Shown: piece by piece, positions 8,812 to 17,850 of the stretch
Layout: each line of letters begins with the position of its first letter
Position numbering within the stretch: the stretch's first letter is position 1
Assembly (NCBI RefSeq): GCF_023838525.1
Contig: NZ_JAHUQD010000008.1
Span: forward strand, 47,118-111,117
Source: Caldicoprobacter algeriensis
GTDB taxonomy: Bacteria; Bacillota; Clostridia; Caldicoprobacterales; Caldicoprobacteraceae
Length of the DNA stretch: 64,000 nucleotides
Direction: 5' to 3'
The notes under the pieces: generated by a model
Told to the model about the DNA's origin: nothing
Seen by the model: the letters and a program-made list of their open reading frames with translations, nothing else
The model's database searches: none
Position numbers and translations under genes: made by a program

Positions 8812-9912
8812 TCATATTTTGAGGACCTCCGTCAAACCGTAGCGCGCTACTGCCCCTAAGGCGTAAAAAAAATAGGGTTCCTCATCGATACCCCTGCCCA
8901 TTGTAGTGAGAGCAAGACCGTAATGCTCCAAAGCTCTCCTTATATCCTTGCCGCTTAAAAAGATCGTCCTGTACTTGGCAAGCAGCCCGTTGTTTTTAAG
9001 CTGCTTTACAACTCTTCTTTGCCTTGATTTATCCATCAAAGGCAGCACAAGGGGAAGAGGGTATTGGATAATGTCCCTAAGCACCGTTAGAGAATGGTGG
9101 CTTATTCCAACATGCCTTTCTCTAGCATCGCCAAACCCCACTCGCGGTATGTACACCACATGCCCTCCTGAGGCCGCCACCAGGTTGACATATAACCCCA
9201 GCTCCAGGCCACTGAACCCAAATGTGGTGCCGGTCCCCAATATGCCGGGCCCCATGGCCACAATGGCCACATCGCAATTGGCCACATTGAGAGCAGCCTT
9301 CAGGGCAGTGTATATGTTTACGCACTCATAGTCCCCACCAAAGGCATTGCCTGAGGTGGCGGTAACATCCAGTAACCCTTTCTTTTTGAGCAGGCCGACG
9401 TTTCGGCTAAAGGCTATAGGCAGCGCCCCGTGATCTGTCATTATATACGCAATAGATATGCTACCACCAGAAAAGTACTTTAAGTAGGCGCATAGCGGAG
9501 GCAGCATGCTGTGCAGCTCTCCGACATACACCAGTTTGCCCCGAAAATCAATCGGCTGACTGTAATAGAGATGATGTGGGCTTTTCTCCTCCTCGGACAA
9601 GAGAAGCTGTATCTGAAGAGGCGTATATTTCAACTTCATGCCGTGGCCTCTGCTAACAAAAGCGTTATTCTTCATATTGAGGTTGCACACCACAAAGTGA
9701 TAGCCCCCTGTACCCAGGCCCAGACTGCAGGCGGTGGTGTTGACCAGTACTTCATCTCCTACATCAACTGATCCCGTCAATGGCACGTACACCACTGCCA
9801 ACTTACAGGGGTGATCGATCTCCAGCCTGACAACGGCTGTACCGCTCTCATTGCGCTCCAGTATTTCCTTTACCACTCCTCTTTTAAGCTCTATCCATGC
9901 TCGTATCCCCAT
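8812..9912 (-). CDS. DUF3866 family protein
   Basis: A 366-residue protein of a family found in Actinobacteria and Firmicutes. Diagnostic sequence includes VGDEVLVNTTACSLGLGTGGYHFV, MKLKYTPLQIQ, EEKSPHHLYY, YIMTDHGALPIAFSR, FGGDYECVNIYTAL, AIVAMGPGILGTGTTFGFSG, and DARERHVGISHHSLT. The conserved His and Asp clusters suggest an enzyme with a bound metal or nucleotide, but no activity is known to me. It overlaps the preceding gene by 29 nt. GGAGG lies 10 nt before the ATG. Context is the SteA/SteB envelope cluster. Confidence 0.85.
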   Translation of the reverse strand: MGIRAWIELKRGVVKEILERNESGTAVVRLEIDHPCKLAVVYVPLTGSVDVGDEVLVNTTACSLGLGTGGYHFVVCNLNMKNNAFVSRGHGMKLKYTPLQIQLLLSEEEKSPHHLYYSQPIDFRGKLVYVGELHSMLPPLCAYLKYFSGGSISIAYIMTDHGALPIAFSRNVGLLKKKGLLDVTATSGNAFGGDYECVNIYTALKAALNVANCDVAIVAMGPGILGTGTTFGFSGLELGLYVNLVAASGGHVVYIPRVGFGDARERHVGISHHSLTVLRDIIQYPLPLVLPLMDKSRQRRVVKQLKNNGLLAKYRTIFLSGKDIRRALEHYGLALTTMGRGIDEEPYFFYALGAVARYGLTEVLKI

Positions 9913-10729
9913 CTGTTTTCAACCTCCACAATTGATCGATGAACCGCAGTGCGGGAATGGACTCTATGAATCTCGATAAAGAGCGGTACTCGGCTATCAC
10001 ATGAATTGACAGCAGCATCACCGCCATCACAGCTGCCGGTGCCAATGTTACAGCTTTGATGGCGTAAAAACCGGCTATCCCTCCTAAAAGATTGGCTCCC
10101 GTATCTCCCAGCATGTACTTCTCCTCCATCTCGCCTTTCATATGAAAGGGTAGAGCAGCCAAAATTGGAATTAATATCCAAACATTTGAGAATCCCCCCA
10201 AAATCATAAGGAGAATAACAGACAGCAGAAATGCTTTTATGGCGCGTCCAGGCCTTAAATCCATAAGATTTATGAAATTGACAAACAGCGAAAATAACAG
10301 CGCATAAACTCCCCAGGCTATCAGGCTTTTGTGATGGCAGCGGGATACAAACATCCCCACCAATGCCGTTATTATGAGCTTGACTCCCCCTGTAGATATC
10401 CTGCCCTTAATGAGTTCAGCCACATGACCCTTTATGCCCTTTATGGTTGCATCCCCCAGCACATCGTCTATAAAGCCGGCCAATACCAGCGAGGTGACAA
10501 CTATTAAAAAAGCCATATGTTCCGGCTCAATTCCTGCAACCATAAAGGGGATGATGCCCAAGGCGCATGGAAAGATGAAGGTCAAGCCCATGGATGTGAC
10601 AACAGGCTGCCCCCTATAATTTTTTACAATCATTCCCCTGGTTTTCAGCATTTTAAAGATGCGAGGCATAAAAAACCGCACAGCAAAGCAGGACAGCACC
10701 AGCAACACGGTTTGATCAATTAACCTCAT
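9884..10729 (-). CDS. MraY/WecA-like polyprenyl-phosphate sugar-phosphate transferase, divergent
   Basis: A 281-residue protein with eight to ten hydrophobic segments and the layout of MraY/WecA phosphoglycosyltransferases. The aspartate-rich motif appears as GFIDDVLGD, and the third conserved region as KYMLGDTGANLLGG. The middle motif, normally a NxxNLxDG sequence, reads INLMDLRPGRA, so the family glycine after the aspartate is lost. It is shorter than MraY (about 320). Lipid-linked sugar transfer is inferred from the fold. It overlaps the GT2 gene by 14 nt and DUF3866 by 29 nt, so these three are translated together. Confidence 0.75.
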   Translation of the reverse strand: MRLIDQTVLLVLSCFAVRFFMPRIFKMLKTRGMIVKNYRGQPVVTSMGLTFIFPCALGIIPFMVAGIEPEHMAFLIVVTSLVLAGFIDDVLGDATIKGIKGHVAELIKGRISTGGVKLIITALVGMFVSRCHHKSLIAWGVYALLFSLFVNFINLMDLRPGRAIKAFLLSVILLMILGGFSNVWILIPILAALPFHMKGEMEEKYMLGDTGANLLGGIAGFYAIKAVTLAPAAVMAVMLLSIHVIAEYRSLSRFIESIPALRFIDQLWRLKTDGDTSMDRA

Positions 10730-11423
10730 AGACCTTTTTCATCCCCGCCTTTTCCCACAGCTTGGCCATCAGAACAACAAATATATCCTTAAATTGCCTT
10801 GCCCTGTGCAGTATCCCTGCAAGATTGAGCCCTGTGACGCGATGGGTCATCTCAACATCCACCTCGCATATCCTGAGACCATGGTTGAGCAAATCCACTG
10901 TCATCCCAAATTCTATGCCAAACCTCCTGTATTTGAAAAACTCCGGTTTTATGGCCTCTTTCCTGAAAGCGCGCTGGCCCGAAAGCACAGCATTCAAATC
11001 CTTTCCCGTCAAAAGCCGTATACCGATTCTGGATAGGCCCTTTACCAGCCCAAAGCCGTGTCTGCCGGGCAGGCTAGGAAATCGCGCAATTGCCACGTCA
11101 GCCTTGCCTTCCCTGATGGGCTGTATCAGCTTTGCCGCTTCAATGGCACTCTGCCCCAGGTCGGCATCCAAAACCAGCACAATGGGACTGGATACGGCCT
11201 TTAATCCCTGACATAAAGCATATCCCTTGCCATGGTTTCGCACCAGCTTTATGAGGCTTGCGCCTTCCCTCAGCGCCACCTGGGCCGTATTATCGGTTGA
11301 TCCGTCATCCACCACCACAATCTCACGAACCCGGGGAAGGCTCCTTAGCGCCCTTAAAGTGCTGCCAATGCGCTGTTCCTCGTTATATGCCGGAATGACG
11401 ACCCCCACATCCCGGTAGTCCAT
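10716..11423 (-). CDS. family 2 glycosyltransferase (dolichol-phosphate-mannose-synthase-like)
   Basis: Cytosolic GT-A fold transferase of 235 residues. The N-terminal VGVVIPAYNEEQRIGSTL and IVVVDDGSTDNT are the nucleotide-sugar site; VLVLDADLGQ contains the metal-binding DxD-like motif (DAD), and the acceptor region has AVLSGQRAFRK and RFGIEFGMTVDLL. There is no C-terminal membrane anchor. The likely acceptor is a polyprenyl phosphate, inferred from homology with DPM-type enzymes and from the neighbouring MraY-like gene. GGAGG precedes the ATG at good spacing. Confidence 0.85.
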   Translation of the reverse strand: MDYRDVGVVIPAYNEEQRIGSTLRALRSLPRVREIVVVDDGSTDNTAQVALREGASLIKLVRNHGKGYALCQGLKAVSSPIVLVLDADLGQSAIEAAKLIQPIREGKADVAIARFPSLPGRHGFGLVKGLSRIGIRLLTGKDLNAVLSGQRAFRKEAIKPEFFKYRRFGIEFGMTVDLLNHGLRICEVDVEMTHRVTGLNLAGILHRARQFKDIFVVLMAKLWEKAGMKKVYEVN

Positions 11424-11465
11424 CTGATACTCCCTCCTTCAGATGACAGGATAGGTTCTGCTATC

Positions 11466-12302
11466 TTACTCGGGCTTATTGGCTTCCAGTATCGATATCA
11501 ACGCCAGCTTGCCGTAAACCGTGTCGATATCCCTGACGGTTGAAACTCCCAGCTCCTCGTATTCTGAAATAGCGCTCTCCTCCACCGAGGATGGCTCTAC
11601 CGCCACAACGGGCAGTCCCATATTGAGCGCGGTCTGAATGAGCACAATATCAAAACTGTTTTCTTGCGAAGATTGTGCCTGTTTATTCTTTCCGTTACCA
11701 CTCAATATGATCACATCGCTGCTTTGCTTGAGGTTGCTGGAAGCTTGAATTAGGTGTATCTCCTTTAATCGAACGGATAGCGGCGTAAACGCCCCCTCAA
11801 CAAGACTTGAAACTAGCTCGCCGGCAACTATGCTGTGAAAATCGTTTCTCTCCATGCCGTCCTGACCATTCCGCAAAAAAGCTTCCAGCGCTGTGCTCAA
11901 ATCCTGCCTTGCATACAAATCAGTACGAACAGTTATGCTAGACTCAACCGACGCTCCGGCCAGCTTCAAAAGCTGTATCAAGTCAGGGGAAATATTGTCC
12001 TGACCCAGGTTTATAATCGAAACCTTAAGGCCGTGCAACCTCTCCTCTATAAGCCGAGAGAATAAATATTCACAGGTAGAGTCTGCCTGAGCTTTCTGTT
12101 TTTCTAACACGGCCAAGGTTTTTTTAAGCATGTCGGCCTCGTTTCTTAAAGCCTCAAATTCACTTTCTATTTGACGGATGATGAGTTCCTGTTGATTTTC
12201 CAACACGTTATTGTTTTCAAGCGTTACGCCAATCAAAATTCCCAGTCCCAGCGCAAGAAATATTCCGATTAGCAGGATGATGTAGTACTTAAGATGCAAC
12301 AT
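11466..12302 (-). CDS. SteB/MctB-like membrane-anchored coiled-coil protein
   Basis: A 278-residue protein of the MctB (PF11382, 'copper transporter') family. One membrane helix spans residues 6-27 (YYIILLIGIFLALGLGILIGV), followed by a coiled coil to about residue 75 (EFEALRNEADMLKKTLAVLEKQK) and an extracellular domain. In Corynebacterium the homologue SteB pairs with SteA at the division septum. Here the gene directly follows a SteA homologue, 11 nt apart. The copper-channel name comes from a mycobacterial relative and should not be applied here without evidence. Confidence 0.82.
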   Translation of the reverse strand: MLHLKYYIILLIGIFLALGLGILIGVTLENNNVLENQQELIIRQIESEFEALRNEADMLKKTLAVLEKQKAQADSTCEYLFSRLIEERLHGLKVSIINLGQDNISPDLIQLLKLAGASVESSITVRTDLYARQDLSTALEAFLRNGQDGMERNDFHSIVAGELVSSLVEGAFTPLSVRLKEIHLIQASSNLKQSSDVIILSGNGKNKQAQSSQENSFDIVLIQTALNMGLPVVAVEPSSVEESAISEYEELGVSTVRDIDTVYGKLALISILEANKPE

Positions 12303-12313
12303 GGCCTCTCCAC

Positions 12314-13432
12314 CTACAGACCGAGTAATAGCTTTATCCGAAGCGCTATCAGCTGATATAAATCTTGAATCTGCGGTGACATGCGCGCTATGAGCAGGAT
12401 GGGAAACATGGCCGCGGCAAATATAGCAGCTATATATCCGGGCTGGATACGGTTTTTATAGAGCTCGCTCACACCTTTGGCATCAACCACTTTGTATCCC
12501 ACCTTCATCCTCACCAGCAGAGTGCTGGCCATTCCTTTTCTCCCCTTTTCCAGAAAGTCGATCATGCTATTATGGCTGCCCACCATGACTATCAACTCGG
12601 CTTTATTCTCATAAGCCAGTATCATGGCTACGTCCTCGCTTGTACCCGGAAATGGAAACGTGACTGCTTCCAGCCCCAAGGCTCGGATTCGTTCCATGCC
12701 AGGGCAACGCCCATCGGGATAGGCATGTACAACTATTTCCCCACAGCTTTTCAAACAGCGATCGCTGACGCTGTCCATATCGCCTATTATTATGTCGGGC
12801 TTGTAGCCAAACTCCAGCAATGCGTCTCCTCCACCATCCACCCCAATCATCACGGGACGTACCTCATCGATATATGAGCGTATAGCCTTTAAATCCTCAA
12901 TATAGTTTCTACCTCTTGACACTATGAGCACATGGCGCTTTTCCATCCTAGCCTTGATGGGTGGCACCTTTACAGGGCCAATCACCATATCCTTTTCCTT
13001 TTCAGCGTAATCCAAAGTGTTATCTATGAACTCACGGAGTACACCCCATATGTTTTCGCTGGCCTCCTTCATCTTCTTCTCCACTTCATCCTTATCCAGG
13101 AACTTGACGTCGCACAAATACCTGTGGTTTACCCACAGGCCTTTCTCATCTATCTCTAGATAATCCTCATCCTGTATATACTCAAAGGCTTCCCGGCCGA
13201 CGTTGTCGATAATGGGTATACCTGCCTCTGAAAGGATTTTGGGCCCCTGGTTGGGATATCGCCCACTTATGGACAAAGCTCCATTTATGACGGCCTTTAC
13301 CCTTCTTTCCACCAGATGCAAGGCCGCGACCTCATCCAGGTCCTGATGGTATATCACTGCTATATCGCCCGGCATAAGCCGTCCAATGAGGTTTTTGGTG
13401 CGCCTATCCTTTTTTGCCCGACCTTTTATCAT
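12314..13432 (-). CDS. SteA-like putative cytokinetic ring protein
   Basis: A 372-residue SteA-family protein. The N-terminal part (GRLMPGDIAVIYHQDLDEVAALHLVE, a GALSISGRYPNQGP loop and a PIIDNVG turn) is conserved with actinobacterial SteA. The centre contains a thiamine-pyrophosphokinase-like fold (GVDGGGDALLEFGYKPDIIIGDMDSVSD, then FPFPGTSEDVAMIL). A C-terminal membrane helix is at about 335-355 (GYIAAIFAAAMFPILLIA). The frame is open to 13459, but the ATG at 13432 has an AGGG nearby and the family N-terminus, so it is preferred. A role in division or envelope synthesis is inferred from actinobacteria. Confidence 0.84.
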   Translation of the reverse strand: MIKGRAKKDRRTKNLIGRLMPGDIAVIYHQDLDEVAALHLVERRVKAVINGALSISGRYPNQGPKILSEAGIPIIDNVGREAFEYIQDEDYLEIDEKGLWVNHRYLCDVKFLDKDEVEKKMKEASENIWGVLREFIDNTLDYAEKEKDMVIGPVKVPPIKARMEKRHVLIVSRGRNYIEDLKAIRSYIDEVRPVMIGVDGGGDALLEFGYKPDIIIGDMDSVSDRCLKSCGEIVVHAYPDGRCPGMERIRALGLEAVTFPFPGTSEDVAMILAYENKAELIVMVGSHNSMIDFLEKGRKGMASTLLVRMKVGYKVVDAKGVSELYKNRIQPGYIAAIFAAAMFPILLIARMSPQIQDLYQLIALRIKLLLGL

Positions 13433-13624
13433 AAGCTCAACACCCTTGGCTTGTACCATTCAAAAATCAATATCCATACATATATGGTTTGCATTACCAC
13501 ATTAAATATACATAAACATAAAAAAATAAAGCAGCGAAAAATCGCTGCCATCGATATCAAGAGGTATGAATTTATGCTGTTTGCATGGCATCCATCAAAT
13601 ACCTTTTAATGCCACTTTATCAAA

Positions 13625-14464
13625 TCAGTGAGCCGACGATTTTATCTGCAGCCTTAAGCGGTCAGCTATCATGGCAATGAACTCCCCGTTGGTGGGCTTG
13701 CCCTTTTCATCATGGACGGTATATCCAAATATCCTGTTTATGGTCTCTACACGGCCTCTGTTCCAAGCCACCTCGATAGCATGGCGTATAGCCCTTTCCA
13801 CTCTGCTGGGGGTAGTATTGAATTTCTCGGCAATCATGGGATAAAGCTCCTTGGTAATCCCTCCTAGAAGATCCATGTTGTTTATCACCAGCAGTATAGC
13901 CTCCCTCAAGTAATGATACCCTTTAATGTGAGCCGGCACCCCTATTTCGTGAATGATGTTTGTAACATCGGCTTCAAGTGAAGATTCCCTCTCGAAGGTA
14001 TGCCTGTTTAATGGAAGGATAGAAGTCTGGAAACTCTGCACCGACTGACTGACTGAAAATACCGGTGCTCCCACGTCGGGCGAGAAGCCCAGTACCACCT
14101 CGCGGATCCTTCTCACAAACACTTCCATATCAAAAGGCTTAACCATATAGTAATCTGCTCCCAGTGCAATGGCGCGCTGGGTAATCTTATCCTGTCCAAC
14201 CGCCGACAACACAATGATTTTGGGTGGCTGCTCCAAATCGTGGTTGCTTAGCCTTTCCAAGACACCCAGCCCATCTAAATGGGGCATTATGATATCCAGA
14301 ACTATTACATCTGGCTTTATCTTGGGAACCATATCAAGAACCTCTATCCCATCGTTTGCTATTCCCACAACTTCCATATCATCCTGTTTTTCTAAATACT
14401 TGCTGATAATATCACAGAATTCCCTGTTATCATCCGCCAATAGGATCTTTATACTATTTTTCAT
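13625..14464 (-). CDS. spo0A: sporulation transcription factor Spo0A
   Basis: Master response regulator for entry into sporulation. The start is ATG 14464, preceded by GGGGGG; the frame runs 13 codons further but lacks a site. Of 279 residues, the receiver domain covers 1-120 with the acidic pair DD at 11-12, phosphoacceptor D57 in VIVLDIIMP, and the switch Lys in MVKPFD. The DNA-binding domain follows, with [35 protein letters not shown] as its recognition helix region and the C-terminal [16 protein letters not shown]. It directly follows spoIVB, the standard order in spore formers. Regulated by a sigma-H promoter and Spo0A boxes described below. Confidence 0.99.
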   Translation of the reverse strand: MKNSIKILLADDNREFCDIISKYLEKQDDMEVVGIANDGIEVLDMVPKIKPDVIVLDIIMPHLDGLGVLERLSNHDLEQPPKIIVLSAVGQDKITQRAIALGADYYMVKPFDMEVFVRRIREVVLGFSPDVGAPVFSVSQSVQSFQTSILPLNRHTFERESSLEADVTNIIHEIGVPAHIKGYHYLREAILLVINNMDLLGGITKELYPMIAEKFNTTPSRVERAIRHAIEVAWNRGRVETINRIFGYTVHDEKGKPTNGEFIAMIADRLRLQIKSSAH

Positions 14465-14514
14465 TTTAAAATACCCCCCATATACAAACTCCGACGCTCT
14501 CATACTTAATTTTT

Positions 14515-14541
14515 ATTCGACACATGCATAAAATTTCCTGC
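14515..14541 (-). promoter_or_regulatory. sigma-H promoter of spo0A with overlapping Spo0A box
   Basis: On the minus strand GCAGGAAAT (14533-14541), an 11-nt spacer and GTCGAAT (14515-14521) match the sigma-H consensus RnAGGAwWW-N11/12-RnnGAAT throughout. TGTCGAA (14516-14522) inside the -10 matches the Spo0A box TGNCGAA. Distance to the start codon is about 50 nt, normal for this gene. Confidence 0.88.
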
Positions 14542-14594
14542 CCAGGCCTTAAAAAAACAATTGTCGGTTTACCACTTTTTTTGCCAGGACTACC

Positions 14595-14601
14595 TTCGTC
14601 A
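14595..14601 (-). promoter_or_regulatory. upstream Spo0A box
   Basis: TGACGAA on the minus strand matches the Spo0A box TGNCGAA and lies 54 nt upstream of the sigma-H -35, just below the spoIVB stop. With the box in the -10 it would allow autoregulation. Seven-base sites occur by chance, so the position carries most of the weight. Confidence 0.5.
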
Positions 14602-14621
14602 AAAAACTCTAAACTTTTACA

Positions 14622-15929
14622 TCAATCGATAATTTTCTGACATTCCTCAAGCATCCACTCTATGAATATACCGTATCCCTTCCTGGGATCGTTCACAAAT
14701 ACATGGGTAATAGCGCCCACGATCCTCCCATCCTGAATAATTGGGCTGCCACTCATTCCCTGTACAATTCCTCCTGTTCGGACAAGCAGCTCGGGGTCAG
14801 TAATCTCAATGACCATCCCCTTGGAGCTGGGATGTTGTTGAACGTTTACCCTAACTATTCGAATCTCAAACTCCTTTACGCCTTCCTCATCCACCGTGGT
14901 CAATATGCTGGCCTTCCCCACCTTTACGTCATACTGAGAACATACCGGCAGTGGTTTATCGTAATAAAACTCTGGCAAAGGGCGGTACATCTTCCCGTAT
15001 ATCCCGTACTGGGTATTGCGCAGTATATTGCCTATGGCTCTCTGCTTGCTTGAAAACACGCCCTTGAGTTCTCCCGGTTCACCACGCCTGCCCTGCTTGA
15101 CATCTATTATAGTGGACTGCACTATTTCGCCATTTTTTACCGACAGCAAAACGCCGGTGTCGATATCTGTAATAGCGTGTCCCAGAGCGCCAAAGCATCC
15201 AGTATCAGGGTCGTAAAATGTAAGTGTACCAACCCCGGCAGTGCTGTCGCGCACCCAGATACCAAGCCTGTACTTAGAATCGTGCATATCCCTAACCGGC
15301 ACTATATATGTCTTAAATATTGTATTACCCCTTCTCACTTCCAGCTCAAGTCCCTTTTCCTTCACCTGGTTTACCAGCCTTGAAAGGTGATCTGCATTTT
15401 CTACCATGATGCCGTTGACCTTTTCAATTACATCTCCCGGCCTCAAACCGGCTTCGCTTGCCGGATAATGGGTGAACCCCTCAGGGTCCATGACCTCGGA
15501 TATGCCAACCACCAACGCTCCCTGGGTATACATGGAGACGCCTATAGAGTTACCACCAGGAAATACCCTTTTGACCGGCTCCACTTTCACCTTCATCTGC
15601 TTGATGGGAATGATGCCAAAGAGCTTAAATATGAGTTCAGCGCTGCCTTCGTTTACCGTTTGTATAGCTAAAGGCCGCGCCATGTTATAATTTGGCTGGT
15701 CCTTCAGGGAATTGCCGTTGAATTTTAGAACATTGACGTTGTCGCTCTCAATCTTTACTATAAGCGGCAACCCGATGTTGAGTATGTGGGCATCGCCCTC
15801 AAAAATTTGAAGCTCAGAAGGTATATTCCTCAAGTTCTGAATCCAGGGAGAATAGTTTATGAACAAAAATATCAATGCCAGAAATATTCCTATCAGTTTT
15901 TTAGTTCTACATCTCTCCATAGCTGTCAC
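14622..15929 (-). CDS. spoIVB: SpoIVB signalling serine peptidase
   Basis: Forespore-secreted serine peptidase (family S55) that triggers sigma-K activation in the mother cell. The 435 residues comprise an N-terminal membrane anchor (about 10-27, KLIGIFLALIFLFINYSPW), a PDZ domain at about 115-200 (YPASEAGLRPGDVIEKVNG), and the peptidase domain with its histidine in GALGHAITDIDTG and catalytic serine in GMSGSPIIQDGRIVGAITH. GTG 15929 and ATG 15920 are both possible starts. It lies directly before spo0A, as in most spore formers. Confidence 0.97.
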   Translation of the reverse strand: MTAMERCRTKKLIGIFLALIFLFINYSPWIQNLRNIPSELQIFEGDAHILNIGLPLIVKIESDNVNVLKFNGNSLKDQPNYNMARPLAIQTVNEGSAELIFKLFGIIPIKQMKVKVEPVKRVFPGGNSIGVSMYTQGALVVGISEVMDPEGFTHYPASEAGLRPGDVIEKVNGIMVENADHLSRLVNQVKEKGLELEVRRGNTIFKTYIVPVRDMHDSKYRLGIWVRDSTAGVGTLTFYDPDTGCFGALGHAITDIDTGVLLSVKNGEIVQSTIIDVKQGRRGEPGELKGVFSSKQRAIGNILRNTQYGIYGKMYRPLPEFYYDKPLPVCSQYDVKVGKASILTTVDEEGVKEFEIRIVRVNVQQHPSSKGMVIEITDPELLVRTGGIVQGMSGSPIIQDGRIVGAITHVFVNDPRKGYGIFIEWMLEECQKIID

Positions 15930-16021
15930 ATTCTCCTGTCCTATTTGTTGAATTGAGACTCATAAACTTAAGTTAACCTCAAAAAAAACGAATTATTCAG
16001 AGCGTCGCAGTGCAAAAAAAG

Positions 16022-16050
16022 GCAAAAAAATAAAGGGCATTTCGCCCTTT
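16022..16050 (-). terminator. intrinsic terminator after recN
   Basis: On the minus strand AAAGGGC, a 5-nt loop and GCCCTTT (16032-16050) are followed by ATTTTTTTG, a strong Rho-independent signal. It is the first clear terminator downstream of the OLE RNA promoter, so this transcript would be about 7.2 kb. Confidence 0.9.
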
Positions 16051-16055
16051 TTCTG

Positions 16056-17804
16056 TCAGTTTATCGCTTGTTTGACCTTGCGCGCTGCATCGATTAGCTC
16101 CTGTGCATGTTCCAGTCCTATCTGGCTGACCTCCGCTCCTCCTATCAATTTGGCTATTTCCATCTGGCGCTCCTGGTCGTCCAATAGGTGTACATGCGTC
16201 ACAGTGCGCCCATCACAAACCTTTTTCTCAATCCTGTAGTGCTTATCTGCCATGACGGCAATCTGAGGCAGGTGTGTTATGCATATCACCTGATGAGAAC
16301 GCGACAGCTCATTTATCTTTTCGGCCACCACGCTGGCTATCCGCCCACTTATCCCTGTATCTATCTCATCAAAGATCAGGGTCGGTATGTCGTCCTTTTC
16401 AGTCAGTACCGTCTTGAATGCCAGCATCACCCTGGACATCTCACCGCCTGATATGATTTTTGCCAGCGGCTTAAGCGGCTCTCCAGGATTGGGCGATATC
16501 AAAAATTCGACCCTGTCAAATCCCTGGGAGGTAATGTAGTTTGAAACTGATGCTTCAAGCTGGCCTTCATCAATGCTGCCGACATCGGGGCTCGATATGT
16601 CTACTTTGAACCTGGTCTTCTCCATCCCCAATTCCTTAAGCTGGGACACCAGCTGTTGTTCAAACACCTTTGCCACTTCCCTTCTTTTACGGGAAAGCTC
16701 AGTGCAGACCTTTACCAAATTACCATAGATTTTGTGCTCCTGCAGCTTCAGTTGCTCCAGCTTTTCCTGGCTGCTTTCAATGGTAAGCAGCTGCTGCTTA
16801 AGTTTTTCCTTAAGCACCAGGATCTCTTCAATAGTAGAGCCATATTTTCTCTTCAAAGAATGTATCAACGACAGGCGAGACTCAATCTCATCGAGCTTGT
16901 CAGGGTCATACTCAAAGCTGTCCCTGTAATTCCTTATCCTGTCTATGATGTCCTCTAACTGGTAATATATGTTTTCAATATCCTGCGCTATACGTGCAAA
17001 GACCTCGTTGAACTGGGCTATCTGGGCAAACCGGTCCCTCACGCTGGCCAGCTGGTCAAATACCGCCTCTCCTGTGGTGCTGCCCGAATACAAGACGTCA
17101 TAGGCCTCGTGAATCACACTCATAATCTTTTCGGCATTCTGCAGCAAAGAGCGTTCATTCAGAAGCTCGGTATCCTCTCCCACTTTAAGGTTGGCCGCCG
17201 CAATCTCGTTTATCTGGTAGCTTAAAAGGTCCTTCATGCGTTCCCCGTCTCTTTCGAGGTTTATGAGATCCTCCATCTCACGCCTTACAGCCTTCCACTG
17301 GGAATACAGCTGTCCCACCTGCTGTTTGAGCAGAGCTATGACATCCCCGCCCAAGCGATCCAAAATTTCGATGTGGTAATCGGGATTCAGCAGCGATTGA
17401 TGCTGATGCTGGCCATGTATATCCACCAAGTACTGCCCTATCTCCTTCAAGATGGAAAGGGTCACCATCTGGCCGTTTATACGGCATACATTTCGGCCGC
17501 TGCGCGAAAGCTGGCGCATCAGCAGCAAAGTACCGTCATTTTCGATTGGAATACCATACTGCTCAAGGATAGGTGCTACCTTTTCGGGGTGTTTTAAACA
17601 AAACAAGCCCTCCACCTGCGCATGATCCTTCCCTGTCTGAATGAGCTCTCTGTCAGCCCTCTCGCCCAGCATCAAACCTATGGCATCAACTATGATGGAC
17701 TTCCCAGCACCTGTCTCACCGGTAAGGACGTTGAACCCCTCACAGAATTCGATTATAAGGTTATCAATGAGAGCTACGTTTTGTATGGACAAGTGACTAA
17801 GCAT
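16056..17804 (-). CDS. recN: DNA repair protein RecN
   Basis: SMC-like ATPase acting in double-strand break repair. Of 582 residues, the N-terminal head has the Walker A motif GETGAGKSIIVDAIGLMLG and the DIHGQHQHQSLLNP loop characteristic of RecN. A central coiled coil follows, then the C-terminal head with the signature KIISGGEMSRVMLAFK and Walker B LIFDEIDTGISG, and finally VICITHLPQIAVMAD. It ends the OLE-oapA-dxs-tlyA-nadK-argR-recN run. Confidence 0.98.
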   Translation of the reverse strand: MLSHLSIQNVALIDNLIIEFCEGFNVLTGETGAGKSIIVDAIGLMLGERADRELIQTGKDHAQVEGLFCLKHPEKVAPILEQYGIPIENDGTLLLMRQLSRSGRNVCRINGQMVTLSILKEIGQYLVDIHGQHQHQSLLNPDYHIEILDRLGGDVIALLKQQVGQLYSQWKAVRREMEDLINLERDGERMKDLLSYQINEIAAANLKVGEDTELLNERSLLQNAEKIMSVIHEAYDVLYSGSTTGEAVFDQLASVRDRFAQIAQFNEVFARIAQDIENIYYQLEDIIDRIRNYRDSFEYDPDKLDEIESRLSLIHSLKRKYGSTIEEILVLKEKLKQQLLTIESSQEKLEQLKLQEHKIYGNLVKVCTELSRKRREVAKVFEQQLVSQLKELGMEKTRFKVDISSPDVGSIDEGQLEASVSNYITSQGFDRVEFLISPNPGEPLKPLAKIISGGEMSRVMLAFKTVLTEKDDIPTLIFDEIDTGISGRIASVVAEKINELSRSHQVICITHLPQIAVMADKHYRIEKKVCDGRTVTHVHLLDDQERQMEIAKLIGGAEVSQIGLEHAQELIDAARKVKQAIN

Positions 17805-17850
17805 GAAGGCACCCCCACACCTGTCATCGAAACAACATGCAGCTATACCC

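Noticed and set aside
11466..12302. Copper transporter
   Set aside because: One membrane helix and a coiled coil cannot form a transporter, and the adjacent steA homologue points to a SteB role.
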